A stretch of 64,000 bases of DNA from the NCBI GenBank assembly GCA_900708905.1, contig CAADRB010000003.1:4906331-4970330 (forward strand), written 5' to 3'. The DNA comes from Hymenolepis diminuta (taxonomy: Eukaryota > Platyhelminthes > Cestoda > Cyclophyllidea > Hymenolepididae). A program made the translations under genes and the position numbers. Under the pieces are notes generated by a model. That model was not told the origin of the DNA. It saw only the letters and a list, made by a program, of their open reading frames with translations, and made no database searches. Of this stretch, positions 40,906-51,558 are shown piece by piece; the first letter of the stretch is position 1, and the number at the start of each line of letters is the position of its first letter.

Positions 40906-41364
40906 TAGGTAAGGTAGAATAAAAGCGCATAACGGACAATACAAATTAGACCAAGAAGCATCTAAGAGAACCAGGAAGAGAGGAAGCGACCATTTACCAC
41001 ATTAGCTACTTTCGTCTAAAGCAATATGGGATTGTGGTTAAGTTTACTTCAGGTTCACAATTCTAATTAGCTGCCTGCACATCATGTTAGTCTGTGTGCT
41101 GGCATCTATTCCACTATTGGCTGACGATGTTACCAGCCTAACCCACTTCCAATTACCCAATCACAACGTACCTGATGACTTACACCAGTAAATCCTGCAA
41201 TACAGCTGCGATGGATAAACAGCAGACCCTGATTGCGAAGCCTATTTCCTGTGTCAATACCAATCAGAATTAAAGGGTACAATAAGAACACCCAACACTG
41301 ACAGTACTCCGGTTTCGATGCACCAAACAAAGCAAAGAGCAGAAAAATAACAATGAATCTGCAA
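40906..41364 (-). other. Possible exons of a membrane protein downstream of the EF-1 gene
   Basis: Minus strand 41364-41175 follows an acceptor (GTCTTTGCAG), stays open through a strongly hydrophobic stretch (FIVIFLLFALFG, then CWVFLLYPLILIGID) and reaches a consensus donor GGT|GTAAGT. A second candidate after TTCTCTTAG near 40963 reads MLLGLICIVRYALLFYL. The first segment has no in-frame ATG after its acceptor, so it would need an upstream exon, and the chain was not completed. Chance hydrophobic frames in AT-rich DNA remain a real alternative. Confidence 0.25.
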
Positions 41365-41373
41365 AGACCCAAC

Positions 41374-41379
41374 TTTATT
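41374..41379 (-). terminator. Poly(A) signal of the EF-1 delta/beta gene
   Basis: AATAAA on the minus strand about 57 bp after the stop codon, within the usual range for a 3' end. A splice-acceptor-like TTTGCAG follows only about 10 bp downstream. Confidence 0.6.
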
Positions 41380-41435
41380 ATCAATCATTAACTTAGCGTT
41401 TCACATGCGAAAGTGAAAGACGACAAATGATATAA

Positions 41436-42681
41436 TTACAACTTGTTGAAAGAAGCAATATCCACAGATTGAACATAATCTTCAATGGCTGTGATACTTT
41501 CCTCAAGGAAGTCAGATCCAACCTACAAAGGAATTTGAAATTAAAAATGAATTTTAGAAATAAAAGACCTAATTGAAAAGGATTAATCAACCTTATCGTC
41601 TTCGACAACACAGGCGATCTGGAGCTTTTTGATACCGTAGGCGAGGGGGACAAGCTTTCCAGTACCCCAAACCAACCCATCGGTGGAAATTTCGCGCACT
41701 TTAGCTTCTAATTCCTCCATGTTGGTGGTATCGTCCCAAGGCTTGACGTCTAAGACAATCATCGATTTGGCAACAGGAGCCTCCTTTTTTTTGGGTTTTG
41801 CAACGACTGGAACGTACTTTGGTTTTGATTCGTCTACCTACAGTGGAAATAACAGCTGAAATAACTTAAAAGGACAAAAAACTACAGTCTGCAAATTAAA
41901 TAGTATTTTGCAATCTTATGTAGCAACCGTTTAAATTGGAATCCGCCAATTCTTGAAAGGACAGAACAATTAGATTAGCAGGAAAATTAGACTTTTACAT
42001 TCAAACATCATTTAGATAGGACTACTATACGACGAATATTAACAGAAAAGCCGGTCAGAGACGAGTCGGCAAGCCATCTACAAATATGCTTACCTCATCA
42101 TCACCAAAGAGATCAAAGTCATCATCGACTCCTTCCTCTTCTTTTTTAGGAGCTGGTTCTTGTTTGTTAGCAGCAGGAACAGGTGGTTTGTGGACAGGTT
42201 TGGCATCCTTTGGCAATTCAGATGAGAAGACACGACCAAGGCGCTTAATTTGGCCCTCCAACTCATCAATACGAAGGAACATTTGTTTCATAACTAAAAA
42301 GAAAGGGTAGAGAAGGCATAAATATACATTTTAAACTCATTTTAAAAAACAGCTCAACTTACGGGCTTCCAGGCTTTCGACACGTGAGTTCCAATGATCA
42401 CCCTATTAATAAAGCATTTAAAAAATAAAAAAATGTACATGCGAACGGAAAAACATTACTCTAAACGTACTCTGTCAAGAGACTTGTCTATGTCAGCGAC
42501 AATTTTTTGAATCTCTTTGACAACAAAAGCATTTCCTGACTATCAAAATAATGTGAGTATATACTTCACTTACTTGACCTCCCTTTTCATTTGAAAGGAA
42601 ACGCATGTAATCCAACTCTATTTGGGGATAATTCGGGAATTGGGCATAATGACTAGCATCAAAAACGGAAGCACTATCCAT
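41436..42681 (-). CDS. EEF1D: Elongation factor 1-delta/beta (eEF1B guanine-nucleotide exchange subunit)
   Basis: This subunit recharges eEF1A with GTP during translation elongation. Six exons join cleanly: 42574-42681, 42471-42539, 42363-42402, 42094-42293, 41592-41837 and 41436-41522, giving 249 aa. The N-terminal part has a coiled-coil segment ([13 protein letters not shown], then [12 protein letters not shown]). The acidic hallmark [11 protein letters not shown] closes the fourth exon. The C-terminal exchange domain has [32 protein letters not shown] and CVVEDDKV, and ends [12 protein letters not shown], the classic EF-1 beta/delta terminus. The coiled-coil start favours delta over beta. 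Start chosen at MDSASVF (42681); an in-frame ATG 15 bases upstream is possible. Length is normal and no damage is seen. Confidence 0.95.
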
Positions 42682-43720
42682 GGTCAAAACCTGCATGGAC
42701 TAAATTAGAATAAACGCTAACTATTGAGGTCAATAGATCAAATAAAAATCAGAGCTCTCGACTAAAGATAAATATAATTTATTACAAAAATTAATGAAAA
42801 TCTCATTTTCTTAGACATGAACCCAAGATTTCTTTAATTTATGCAACAAAAGGTTGTGGTGAAGATTAAGGATAAAGCAATAAGCTTATGCATTAATAAA
42901 TCGCACTTAATTATACATTTTAACTTTTTAATAAATCAGCCATTTTTACAGTTAATTTAATTGTATAATCAGGCACCACTAAGGGAGTAAGCAAATCATT
43001 TGATGTTTTAATACGTATAAATTAGTATATTAATATTATATTAATAAAGATTAACTGTTTCCAAATATAAAAGTTTGAATATTTAATTTCTTTCCTTAAC
43101 TTTTCATATCCTCAATCTGTTCGAAATAGAAGGAATTTATTCTGAAACCCCCATTTTGTCGTAAAGTCATATATTCATTATAATAAATTGACGGGAAGTG
43201 GCTGATCAAATTAATTCCAACAAGTATTTAATATTCCGAGGCCAATTAATAGTAGTTTTCACTACACTTAACTTAGCAGAGAGAAGGTATTCTAGAGTCT
43301 TTTATAAGAAATTATTGTTGGACAAGATTAACTAGGGCAGTTGATCAGCAACATCATTGGATGTGCATTAGTTTCTTGACCACCGACTTGATTCGCATTA
43401 CTTGGACGCCGTATATCAGCAAATCACTAACCTGACCTACCTTTGTTTTTTAAATTACTGAGGCATTTGTAAAGCAGTTATGAGTACTTAAAGTGTTAGT
43501 AATGACAAACATGACTTTTGATGCTCCTGCTATTTTAGACAACAAAACGGCAACCAAACTCATACGTTTTAAAATATTCATTGATATATACGTTATTTAA
43601 TGGAAATTTTAAAGAGTCAAATGGCCTACATTTAGTTTTGATAGAGCAAACTGAATTCACGTATGCGTAATCCTTATTGGCTACGATGGTATTCAATTAC
43701 AAATATATTAACAGACTTAC
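42682..43720. other. Divergent intergenic region between the EF-1 and MDH-like genes
   Basis: About 1 kb of AT-rich sequence lies between two divergently transcribed genes and should hold both promoters. A splice-acceptor-like ATTAACAG lies at about 43703-43710 just before the MDH-like ATG. No clear motif beyond AT-rich tracts was seen. Confidence 0.4.
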
Positions 43721-44818
43721 ATGAAAGTAATAAATGTACTTATTTCGTCGTGTTCTCGTCCCGAAGCCTACGACCTACTTCTGCTTATTGCAAGAGGAAC
43801 AGTTTTCGGGGAAAGTCAACCTGTCTCAATAATTTTATACGATGAACCCATTCAAAAGGCTAAATTAGACAATCTCGCAGACGAAGTCAAAGATTGTGCT
43901 TCAACAGTTCTGCAGGAAATACGCGTTGAAGTCAGTCCCGGAAATGCATTCCGGGATGTGGACCTTGCAATAATGTTAGATACGATAGAGGCTACTAATT
44001 CTGTACTTGAGAGACTAAAACTTTGTAAGCAAGCCTACGCTCGATACGGCAAATTCCTTGAAGAATGTGCTAAACAATCCATAAATATCGTCATTGCTGG
44101 GGATCCAATAAGTGCGAACACTCACTTTATGAGCAAGTACGCACCATCTTTCCCTAAAAGTTGTTTTACTGGTTGTCTAAGAATGGAACAAAACAGAGCC
44201 ACATTTCAGGTAGGGAATTACATCAAAAATCACCCTGTAAAAGGTCGCAAAAAAGCTCGACGTGCCAATCGATTCTGTCAGAAACGTAATAATATGGGGA
44301 AACCCTGGACCTAATATCCTCGTTGATATCTCTCATGCCGAATTTCAAGTCGAAAATGATCTTTATAAATCAGTTATCAAACAAATCAATAATGACCACT
44401 GGAGGAAACACATACTCCAACCGTACGTTGAAAGTAAATGCTCAGAGAAGGTATCACCTAGTGAGATTGCTATCTGCAAGGCTAAAGCCATTGCGGACCA
44501 CATAAAAGACATATGGTTTGGAACTTCCGAAGTAAGTTAACCACCTCATTAACCGATTTATTTTTTTTTCGATAGAATTGGTCATCCATGGTTGTCCACA
44601 GCAACGGTGAATATGGTATACCGAAAAACTTATTTTTTGGTTTTCCCGTTTCAATACCCAAACCCAAAGTTTCACCCGAAATAGTTCCCAACCTAAAATT
44701 CGATGAGTGGGAAGAAGCCCGATTTTTACAACGCGTTCATGAAATTGACGAGCGTAGGAAAATTCTTCATCAGACTTGTGAGGGCGAAGAGATAGAGGAA
44801 AGCGATCTTGTCTTGTAA
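43721..44818 (+). CDS. Cytosolic malate-dehydrogenase-like protein, probably catalytically inactive
   Basis: MDH interconverts malate and oxaloacetate with NAD(H). Exons 43721-44209, 44244-44531 and 44576-44818 are all phase 0 and give 339 aa, close to cytosolic MDH length; introns are 34 and 44 bp. MDH signatures in order: ARGTVFGESQPVSIILYDEP, LRMEQNRATFQVAKKLDVP, SVRNVIIWGN, AIADHIKDIWFGTSE, EYGIPKNLFFGFPV and a C-terminal helix. Key residues have changed. The N-terminal GAAGQ cofactor turn reads SSCSRPE. The mobile loop that normally has two substrate arginines reads LDTIEATNSVLERL. The catalytic Asp of LDHNRA is Glu, and the catalytic His of IIWGNH is Pro. An intact frame argues against a simple pseudogene. 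Resembles the idea of the vertebrate MDH1B paralogue, but orthology is untested. Confidence 0.9.
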
Positions 44819-44831
44819 GTGCAAAATACAA

Positions 44832-44837
44832 AATAAA
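44832..44837 (+). terminator. Poly(A) signal of the MDH-like gene
   Basis: AATAAATAAATA begins 14 bp after the stop codon. Cleavage 10-30 bp downstream would fall at or inside the last coding exon of the convergent ALKBH1-like gene. Confidence 0.55.
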
Positions 44838-44849
44838 TAAATATTTACA

Positions 44850-45920
44850 TTACAATTCCACAACCTGTCTTACATTTATATTCAAACGGGTGGAATAGAC
44901 ATAATCCTCAAGGATTTTTCGATTGCAATCAAGTTCAAACCGGTCCTTGAATTTTTCGATGAGATTGGAGAAGAAATTTCTTGGGAGATCGTTCAAAGGT
45001 TGGTGCCATGACAACAAACGGGGAACAGCATGATATGCTAGTCGACTATGTCCCCCAGTTATCATAATATCACCATGTCTTAGAAGGATCGGAATGATTG
45101 TCTTAGTACAAGTCCCAGGATTTTCATGAGGTAAATTTCCAGGAATGTAACTTGAAGCTTCTAATAAAAAAATTGCAGGACGACCAAGACTAAATTCTCA
45201 CAAATTAACAAATTATCAAATTACCTAACCGATATTAGAGGAGCTCTCTTGGATACCTCACAATCATCAACATGAAATCCCATATTGGTCTTTTTCCGAT
45301 AGTAATTCACGATAGATGCCTCAGGGACATAGTTTGAAAAATAATCCCTCCCTGTGAAGAGATTCTTATTGTCTCCAACAATCTCAAGCATTTTTGAGGC
45401 TACTGAGGAAAAGAATTGGCCACATCTGGTAGGAAACGGAGATTCACAGCCGGGAGGATATATTTTGTTATCCCAATCATAGTGATAACCAAGAGTTATC
45501 CATCTGAGCCGATCAAGAATACTTTTAGTATTATGCGATGTCTCTTGGAAACTTGATGTCCAAAGCTTTGGAGTCATTTCTTCCTGGAGAATATTGCTTC
45601 TCGTTTCAGTGTTGAGAGGCCAATCAAGCAAAGCATCTTCGTAAAATGAATTCACGGCAGTGTCAGAAATCGCTGACCGAAATAGGTAGAACTCTTCCTC
45701 AAAGCTATACTGGACAGCGAAGGAATATTTGAGAAATTCACAGCTTGAATCTAAAAGCTTAGTAGCTTTAAACAGAAAAGATACTTTGGAGCGTCGTTTT
45801 GGACACGAATTCATTTAGTGATTTATCAACTTCATCCAATGTGACAGGATCGTCGGCGATGTTCTTATAAAATCTGAAAACCCATTTACGCACCTCACTT
45901 TCGGAGAGTTCGGAGAACAT
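44850..45920 (-). CDS. ALKBH1: AlkB homologue 1, Fe(II)/2-oxoglutarate-dependent dioxygenase
   Basis: ALKBH1-type enzymes oxidatively demethylate nucleic acids, notably tRNA, and act in nucleus and mitochondria. Exons 45785-45920, 45225-45750 and 44850-45189 join across 34- and 35-bp introns in compatible phases (136, 526 and 340 nt) to give 333 aa. Family features in order: VFRFYKN near the N-terminus; LRWITLGYHYDWDNK; ASIVNYYRKKTNMGFHVDDCE with the HxD iron ligands; LISVSLGRPAIFLL; HGDIMITGGHSRLAYHAVPRLL with the distal His ligand; and STRLNINVRQV with the 2-oxoglutarate-binding arginines. All catalytic residues are present. The start at 45920 lies two bases after an acceptor-like CTCTCAG, so a 5' UTR exon or a further coding exon upstream is possible. 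Confidence 0.95.
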
Positions 45921-46700
45921 ATCTGAGAGAAAAAAGTGACATATATTGATCTGAAATCCCAAACTCGACCAAAAATTAAACTTAAAAGAACAAAGCAAAG
46001 CAGAAGAAATACAACGCTAACACGCCGAATGGACAGATATTTAACCACATTAGAGGGTAGCGGCAATTTTAACGTAAATTACTAAAAAAGCAAAATTTAG
46101 AGACCAGAAATCACATTATATATTTGGTAAGTGAAATAAAAATGAGTAAATTGCATAATTACACTTAGATATTTCTGCACTTTGTAGTTCTCTATTATTA
46201 GTTGTAATTTGTTCAGATGAACATAAAGACATTAAAGATTAAATTACTATTACATAACCCAAAATATTATTCCCTGACTTCTTAATAAGCTATATTTTTA
46301 ATTTTTAGATGTTTTGTTACTTTCCGTTTCTTGATAGCAGTTGAAATCGACATTTGAAATCACATGTTCCTTGTTAATACTCATTTTGTGATCTACTCAA
46401 AAACTGAAGTATTTCTTTATCTGATAGCTAGATGTAATGCATTGCATATCATCTTACCATTTTCCAGTGAGACTGAGTATTTACACATTTCTCTCAATCG
46501 GGCTAAATGAAAATTTATACTGCAAGGATTATAAAAAATCGAAACTGTTGAGAGGCATTATAATGGTTGAAATGTGTTGGAATAATTGATTTTCCATTAA
46601 CGTCCAAGATGAAATAGGAATTTTGTTGGGATCTATCTCACGCTTATATCAGTGATTCTTATGCATTGCACGAAATAATATTAAAATTAAGTTAAGGTAG
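45921..46700. other. Upstream region of the ALKBH1-like gene
   Basis: AT-rich. A hydrophobic open frame on the minus strand at 45815-46066 overlaps the ALKBH1 first exon in another frame and is probably chance. No other feature seen. Confidence 0.4.
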
Positions 46701-46785
46701 TTAATTAAATCGACTGATGGTTATCATAATTGTTGTGGAAGTATTTTCAGCAATAAACTTTCAGAAGAAAGATGAATCAATACCG

Positions 46786-47188
46786 ACGATGAAGAAGAGA
46801 TATAAGAAGCACAAGTGGCTGTTGAAACATCGGGGAAGAGCGGGTGCACCTTCAGAAAGTGATAGTGACCCTCATGAAGAAAATGAAGAAAATGGAGATG
46901 ATGATGATAAAGGTGAAGATGATGGTGATATTGATTCAACGACAAAAATGGGAGAAAGAGAAGACGACGGCGACAGAGGCAGAGGAATAGGAGCAGATTG
47001 TTGAAAGATCGGAAAGAGAGAGAGAAAAAGGGTGAATGATCAGAAAGCGATGATGATTCATATGAAGAAATGGAAGAAAATGATAAGAATTTTGGTTCGT
47101 CAACAGAACCTTGCCATCTACTCAGGTCTTTTGTCCATTCTGAAGAGATGAAGCAATTTCCGGATAGTGTGGATGAGCCATGGTGAGC
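46786..47188 (+). pseudogene. Acidic low-complexity open frames, possibly a broken gene
   Basis: A purine-rich + strand stretch reads MKKRYKKHKWLLKHRGRAG then SESDSDPHEENEENGDDDD before a stop at 47002-47004. Shifted by two frames, the next stretch is again acidic (SESDDDSYEEMEEND) and runs to SVDEPW and a stop at 47186-47188. The change of frame with retained acidic character suggests either a spliced gene with an unseen short intron or a decayed gene. Simple purine repeats can produce the same pattern, so this is weak. Confidence 0.25.
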
Positions 47189-47219
47189 GGAACTGCTTAG
47201 CGTAATGCAACACACATTG

Positions 47220-50200
47220 AAGTGACTATATCACCCCACATGGCCTGTTTGATTTTATGTTGAAATATTTTCCCATTAAAAACCAATCACTTGAATAATG
47301 AAAATAGAGATGGCGAGATACCACAACCCACATCCACATTCCTCCTCGTCATGCCCATAATTTCTAATGGACCATTCTCCGAGTAAGCTAATTGGCAGGA
47401 GAAGCTTTCTCTCCATTCATATTAAGGGACTACGCTATGTTTATAATCCCTTTGATAATTTCGTCTGCCTGCAATTCATCCTATCGTATGTAAATGCAAA
47501 TCAGTCGGTGTGGCCTGGTCAGACACTCCTTTGTATAGCATACACTCAACCAGTTATAATGGGACATGAACTCAGCCAGAAAGCAAGATGCCTCTTAACG
47601 AATCTGGAACTTTCAAGCAGTATGACATTTCAAAGTTGGCCCTGATTAGATTAAGTATCACTCTTAGAGATCATCCTATCACTCTGTCACTCTATCAGCC
47701 AAAGAGCGAATAGGAGGTGAAAATCATAAGAACTAGTCAGAATTCGAGTACCATCAAACAAAGTAACATCTATGAAGTTAGATTTTCAATTTACTCCAAT
47801 TTTCGTATATTTTGCTCTAATGCAAAACTCACCATATGGAGTAACCTTATTTTTCACTGACAATCAAATTTTGTGTGTCAATTATTATTTTTTCAAAATA
47901 TTTAACTGTCAGATTGTATTTACACAACTGCAACTGGTAAGCATTGTGCATGGACAGAAAAGCCTCTTTTAAAATGCTACTTCAGTTATGCACATTCATT
48001 TTAATCTACCTCCTTGGTCGGATAGAGGAGGTGTCTCTCAACACCTCTTCATGTTGTTTCCGAAAAGCCCATTCCGAACCTACTTATTGTTCTTAAATAC
48101 TCAGTATTTTGTAATTTTAAGACGTTCGATAGCGAAGCTTTTAAATTAGTACAAGTCTCGGTCACAAGTCGAGAACTATACTCACACCTGCACCTGATCC
48201 AGATCCATGGGGATAAGTAGGAAGAGTGTTGAAGTGTTTTAACTCCAAGACGATTTATTAGCTTATTCACAGAGATTAAGGTCTTTTCTTGCCGTTTATG
48301 GCTGAAAATCAGTCCATCATTGAATTGACGACAGTTTTGCCCAAACTCACTCTCGTGATGTCAAGAACGAAAAAACAGAACACTCCTCTACAATCGTTTA
48401 ATCCTGTCTTTTAAGCACACTATATCAAACCTGTTCAAATTTTCGCTGAAGCTTGCTGATTTAATTGACGTCTTTAAAGTACATTCTAACCCTTTCAGTG
48501 CAGCCACCTTATATTTGACAATAACTGTCACCCTTTTGAAGCATACTTCATCTTATCCTCCTGCAAAACTAAAGGAACTACATGTACAATACAAGGAGCC
48601 TCCTAAGCAACTTGTCTCCTTCCTCCTGTGTTCTGGCTTGATTGTGTGAAGGCTTATTTCAATTAACACACTCGCATCCTCTAAAGCAGTAGAGAGGCTT
48701 GAGAGGGGATGCCATTAATCGAGTCCTTCAAATACTTTTAGACCAGTAATACGACTTGGAGACCACCAATTGGATACAAATTAACCATTCAATGACGAAA
48801 TGCACACTCCCTTGTTTTAACTCATGCTTCTCCTTATCTTTCCTTTAATGGAAGGGGACTTTTGCAAACTCTGCACTCTGTTTACCATTCACCGCAGAGT
48901 AAATCATTGAACTATATTATCTGATCAGAGTGTACTCTATCTCATCCTATATTTTTAATTCGAAATACCTCGGAAAGAATATCATAACAACACTGCGTCT
49001 CCCTTTGTTACTGAATATAATGAAGATGGGTAACTGAATTCATTAATTCAATCTATTTCGAAGTATTTACAATGGTTGGGCAAGAAACTCGAATAATTGA
49101 GCCGAGTTGATGGTGAATTTTGGAAAAAGGAAATTGAGAATTCGTCTCCCCATAACAACAAGAGATTGCAATCCTTTCACAGGATGATTCCAATCCTTTC
49201 CATTCCTCTTACGAAGTACTATTTGAAAATTTTGGGGATCCGATTGCTTCAAAACCAGATTGGTGATAGTATTGGGATCCTTTAGAATTTGTAATAATTC
49301 AGGATCCACTCTCAGTGCCATCGGTGGGTGGGTGCCGTTCACTTGGGATATCCGCACTAGAAGGAAAGCGAACTACTGGGTTGTTTTTTAAATTTATACT
49401 GTCAGGAAAGAACAGCGATTAGCCCATGTGCTTCAAAGTTTGATGGAGGATGACTGAGAGGTGATTCAAATGTCAGATGCTGCATTCACTTTAATAACTT
49501 GTGACTCTTTGCTAAATAAGTCATGCTTTCATTTGTAATATATTCACTTTAAAACTGACTGTGATTAGTAGGGAATAAAGCATATGGGAATCTTAAGTGA
49601 GACCTAATATAATCTGTAAGGACTAGAGTTAATAGGGATTTATTCCACATTGAGAGTGAGTGATGAGTGAGATGAGTGATCTGGCACTTAGTGATGGTCT
49701 CTGTACGATCGACTGGTATTTGTTTGGAGCCCATTTAAACAGAGTCTCACATTCGACTTCAAAATAGACGTATTCTAATCTTCTGGAAGTTGTCAAACTT
49801 GTCGATACTGAGAAATTGGAATTAAGCTAATCGCACAACTTTGTCACCCAGTACACAACACATCGTAAATATCAGAAACTAGGACCAAACATAGACCCGA
49901 CCACCTGCCATCCCATGCCACTTTCGAAAGACATGATGGTCGCTTCATCTCGTTCCTGTACTCCGATTAAAGACTCAATGTCAGATACTCGGAAATATTT
50001 ATTTTCCATGCATTAAATCAAACCATTTCGGCCTTTACATTTGTAGTCTCAATGCCTGATTTGCTAAATATTTTGCGATCCCACTCAATCTCCCCTGCTT
50101 TCAGTAGTGTACACTTTAATTTCGATTCTCTTCGTCCGTCGGGGATAACATTGTTATTCTGTATTGCATTTCGAGTCACATTTTCGTCTCAAAGAGTAGT

Positions 50201-50698
50201 TCTCACATTTCAGCCCATTGTTTGAAAGCATACTTTCGGCTTGAGAGTGAGTTTTGACATCTTGAAGGCAGCTCAATTGTTTCATGCATAGTTTGTGAGG
50301 TGCATAAAACATGTGATAGAAGTTCGATCAACAACATGACGGTTGTGTTACTCAGACTAGTCAAACAGCTTTGTGTACTGCACTGCACTAACTAGTAATA
50401 GCAGAAGATCAAGGGAGGTGATAATCAGACAGGTAAGTACTGGAGGGAGTACTGGATAACTGAAAAAGTGAGCATGCAAGAAGGCAATGAGATCTACTTA
50501 ACGAATACTAGAAGGATAAAATTGGACTAAAACGAAAAGTGGGGATTGAGGAGGAATGGAGAGCTACAAAATATCCTTCAAACGTTGGGTTGACTTGAGG
50601 ATCCTATTGGTGATTCTGCACACAATATCGAGCTGAGATAACGTGTAGCTTGAGATCCTCTTGGAATTAGTCTTCTATCCAACAACATGGCCAAAAAA
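47220..50698. other. Higher-GC stretch left of the gap, no gene recognised
   Basis: Several short open frames (47367-47645 +, 48049-48270 -, 49067-49357 -) have no recognised domain. The texture resembles the palindromic arms more than the AT-rich left part of the window, and one diverged palindrome-derived copy occurs at 47.6-47.76 kb, so it may be part of an old duplicated block. Confidence 0.3.
47610..47757 (+). repeat. Diverged copy of the RING-locus upstream sequence
   Basis: The segment around 47690-47757 (CCAAAGAGCGAATAGGAGGT through GAGTACCATCAAACAAA) aligns with 56249-56309 (CCAAAGAGCGAACAGGAGGT through GGTACCATCAAATAAA) at roughly 80 percent. Weaker similarity extends about 60 bp to the left. 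In the palindrome this sequence lies just upstream of the RING gene's TATA box. No RING-coding remnant was seen here. Confidence 0.5.
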
Positions 50699-51377
50699 NN
50701 NNNNNNNNNNNNNNNNNNNNNNNNNNNNNNNNNNNNNNNNNNNNNNNNNNNNNNNNNNNNNNNNNNNNNNNNNNNNNNNNNNNNNNNNNNNNNNNNNNNN
50801 NNNNNNNNNNNNNNNNNNNNNNNNNNNNNNNNNNNNNNNNNNNNNNNNNNNNNNNNNNNNNNNNNNNNNNNNNNNNNNNNNNNNNNNNNNNNNNNNNNNN
50901 NNNNNNNNNNNNNNNNNNNNNNNNNNNNNNNNNNNNNNNNNNNNNNNNNNNNNNNNNNNNNNNNNNNNNNNNNNNNNNNNNNNNNNNNNNNNNNNNNNNN
51001 NNNNNNNNNNNNNNNNNNNNNNNNNNNNNNNNNNNNNNNNNNNNNNNNNNNNNNNNNNNNNNNNNNNNNNNNNNNNNNNNNNNNNNNNNNNNNNNNNNNN
51101 NNNNNNNNNNNNNNNNNNNNNNNNNNNNNNNNNNNNNNNNNNNNNNNNNNNNNNNNNNNNNNNNNNNNNNNNNNNNNNNNNNNNNNNNNNNNNNNNNNNN
51201 NNNNNNNNNNNNNNNNNNNNNNNNNNNNNNNNNNNNNNNNNNNNNNNNNNNNNNNNNNNNNNNNNNNNNNNNNNNNNNNNNNNNNNNNNNNNNNNNNNNN
51301 NNNNNNNNNNNNNNNNNNNNNNNNNNNNNNNNNNNNNNNNNNNNNNNNNNNNNNNNNNNNNNNNNNNNNNNNNNNNN
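50699..51377. other. Assembly gap (679 N)
   Basis: Run of 679 N. Any open frame spanning it is meaningless. The palindrome's left arm begins close to its right edge. Confidence 0.99.
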
Positions 51378-51400
51378 TCTGTTAGGCTCAACTGGAGGTC

Positions 51401-51433
51401 ATGCACGCACAACATGCACGCACAACATGCAAA
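51401..51433. repeat. 13-bp minisatellite at the outer edge of the left arm
   Basis: ATGCACGCACAAC repeated two and a half times. The reverse complement of this unit, GTGCGTGCATGTT, reappears at the very end of the window (63977-64000). Confidence 0.8.
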
Positions 51434-51503
51434 ATTTGCACAATGCTCGGAGAATGAACTTCCATGGTCTTCTCCCCGATTGCTGCTGAGTGAGTCCATG
51501 TTC

Positions 51504-51558
51504 ATGCTGTGCTGTGCTTTGCTGTGCTGTGCTGTGTTGTGCTGTGCTGTGCTGTGCT
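51504..51558. repeat. (GCTGT)n pentanucleotide microsatellite, left arm
   Basis: About ten imperfect GCTGT units, including GCTTT and GTTGT variants. The mirror array at 58325-58399 is about 20 bases longer. Confidence 0.85.

Noticed and set aside
46724..47215. 163-aa minus-strand open frame rich in Ser, Leu, Phe and His
   Set aside because: It is the antisense of a purine-rich acidic stretch, so its length reflects biased composition.
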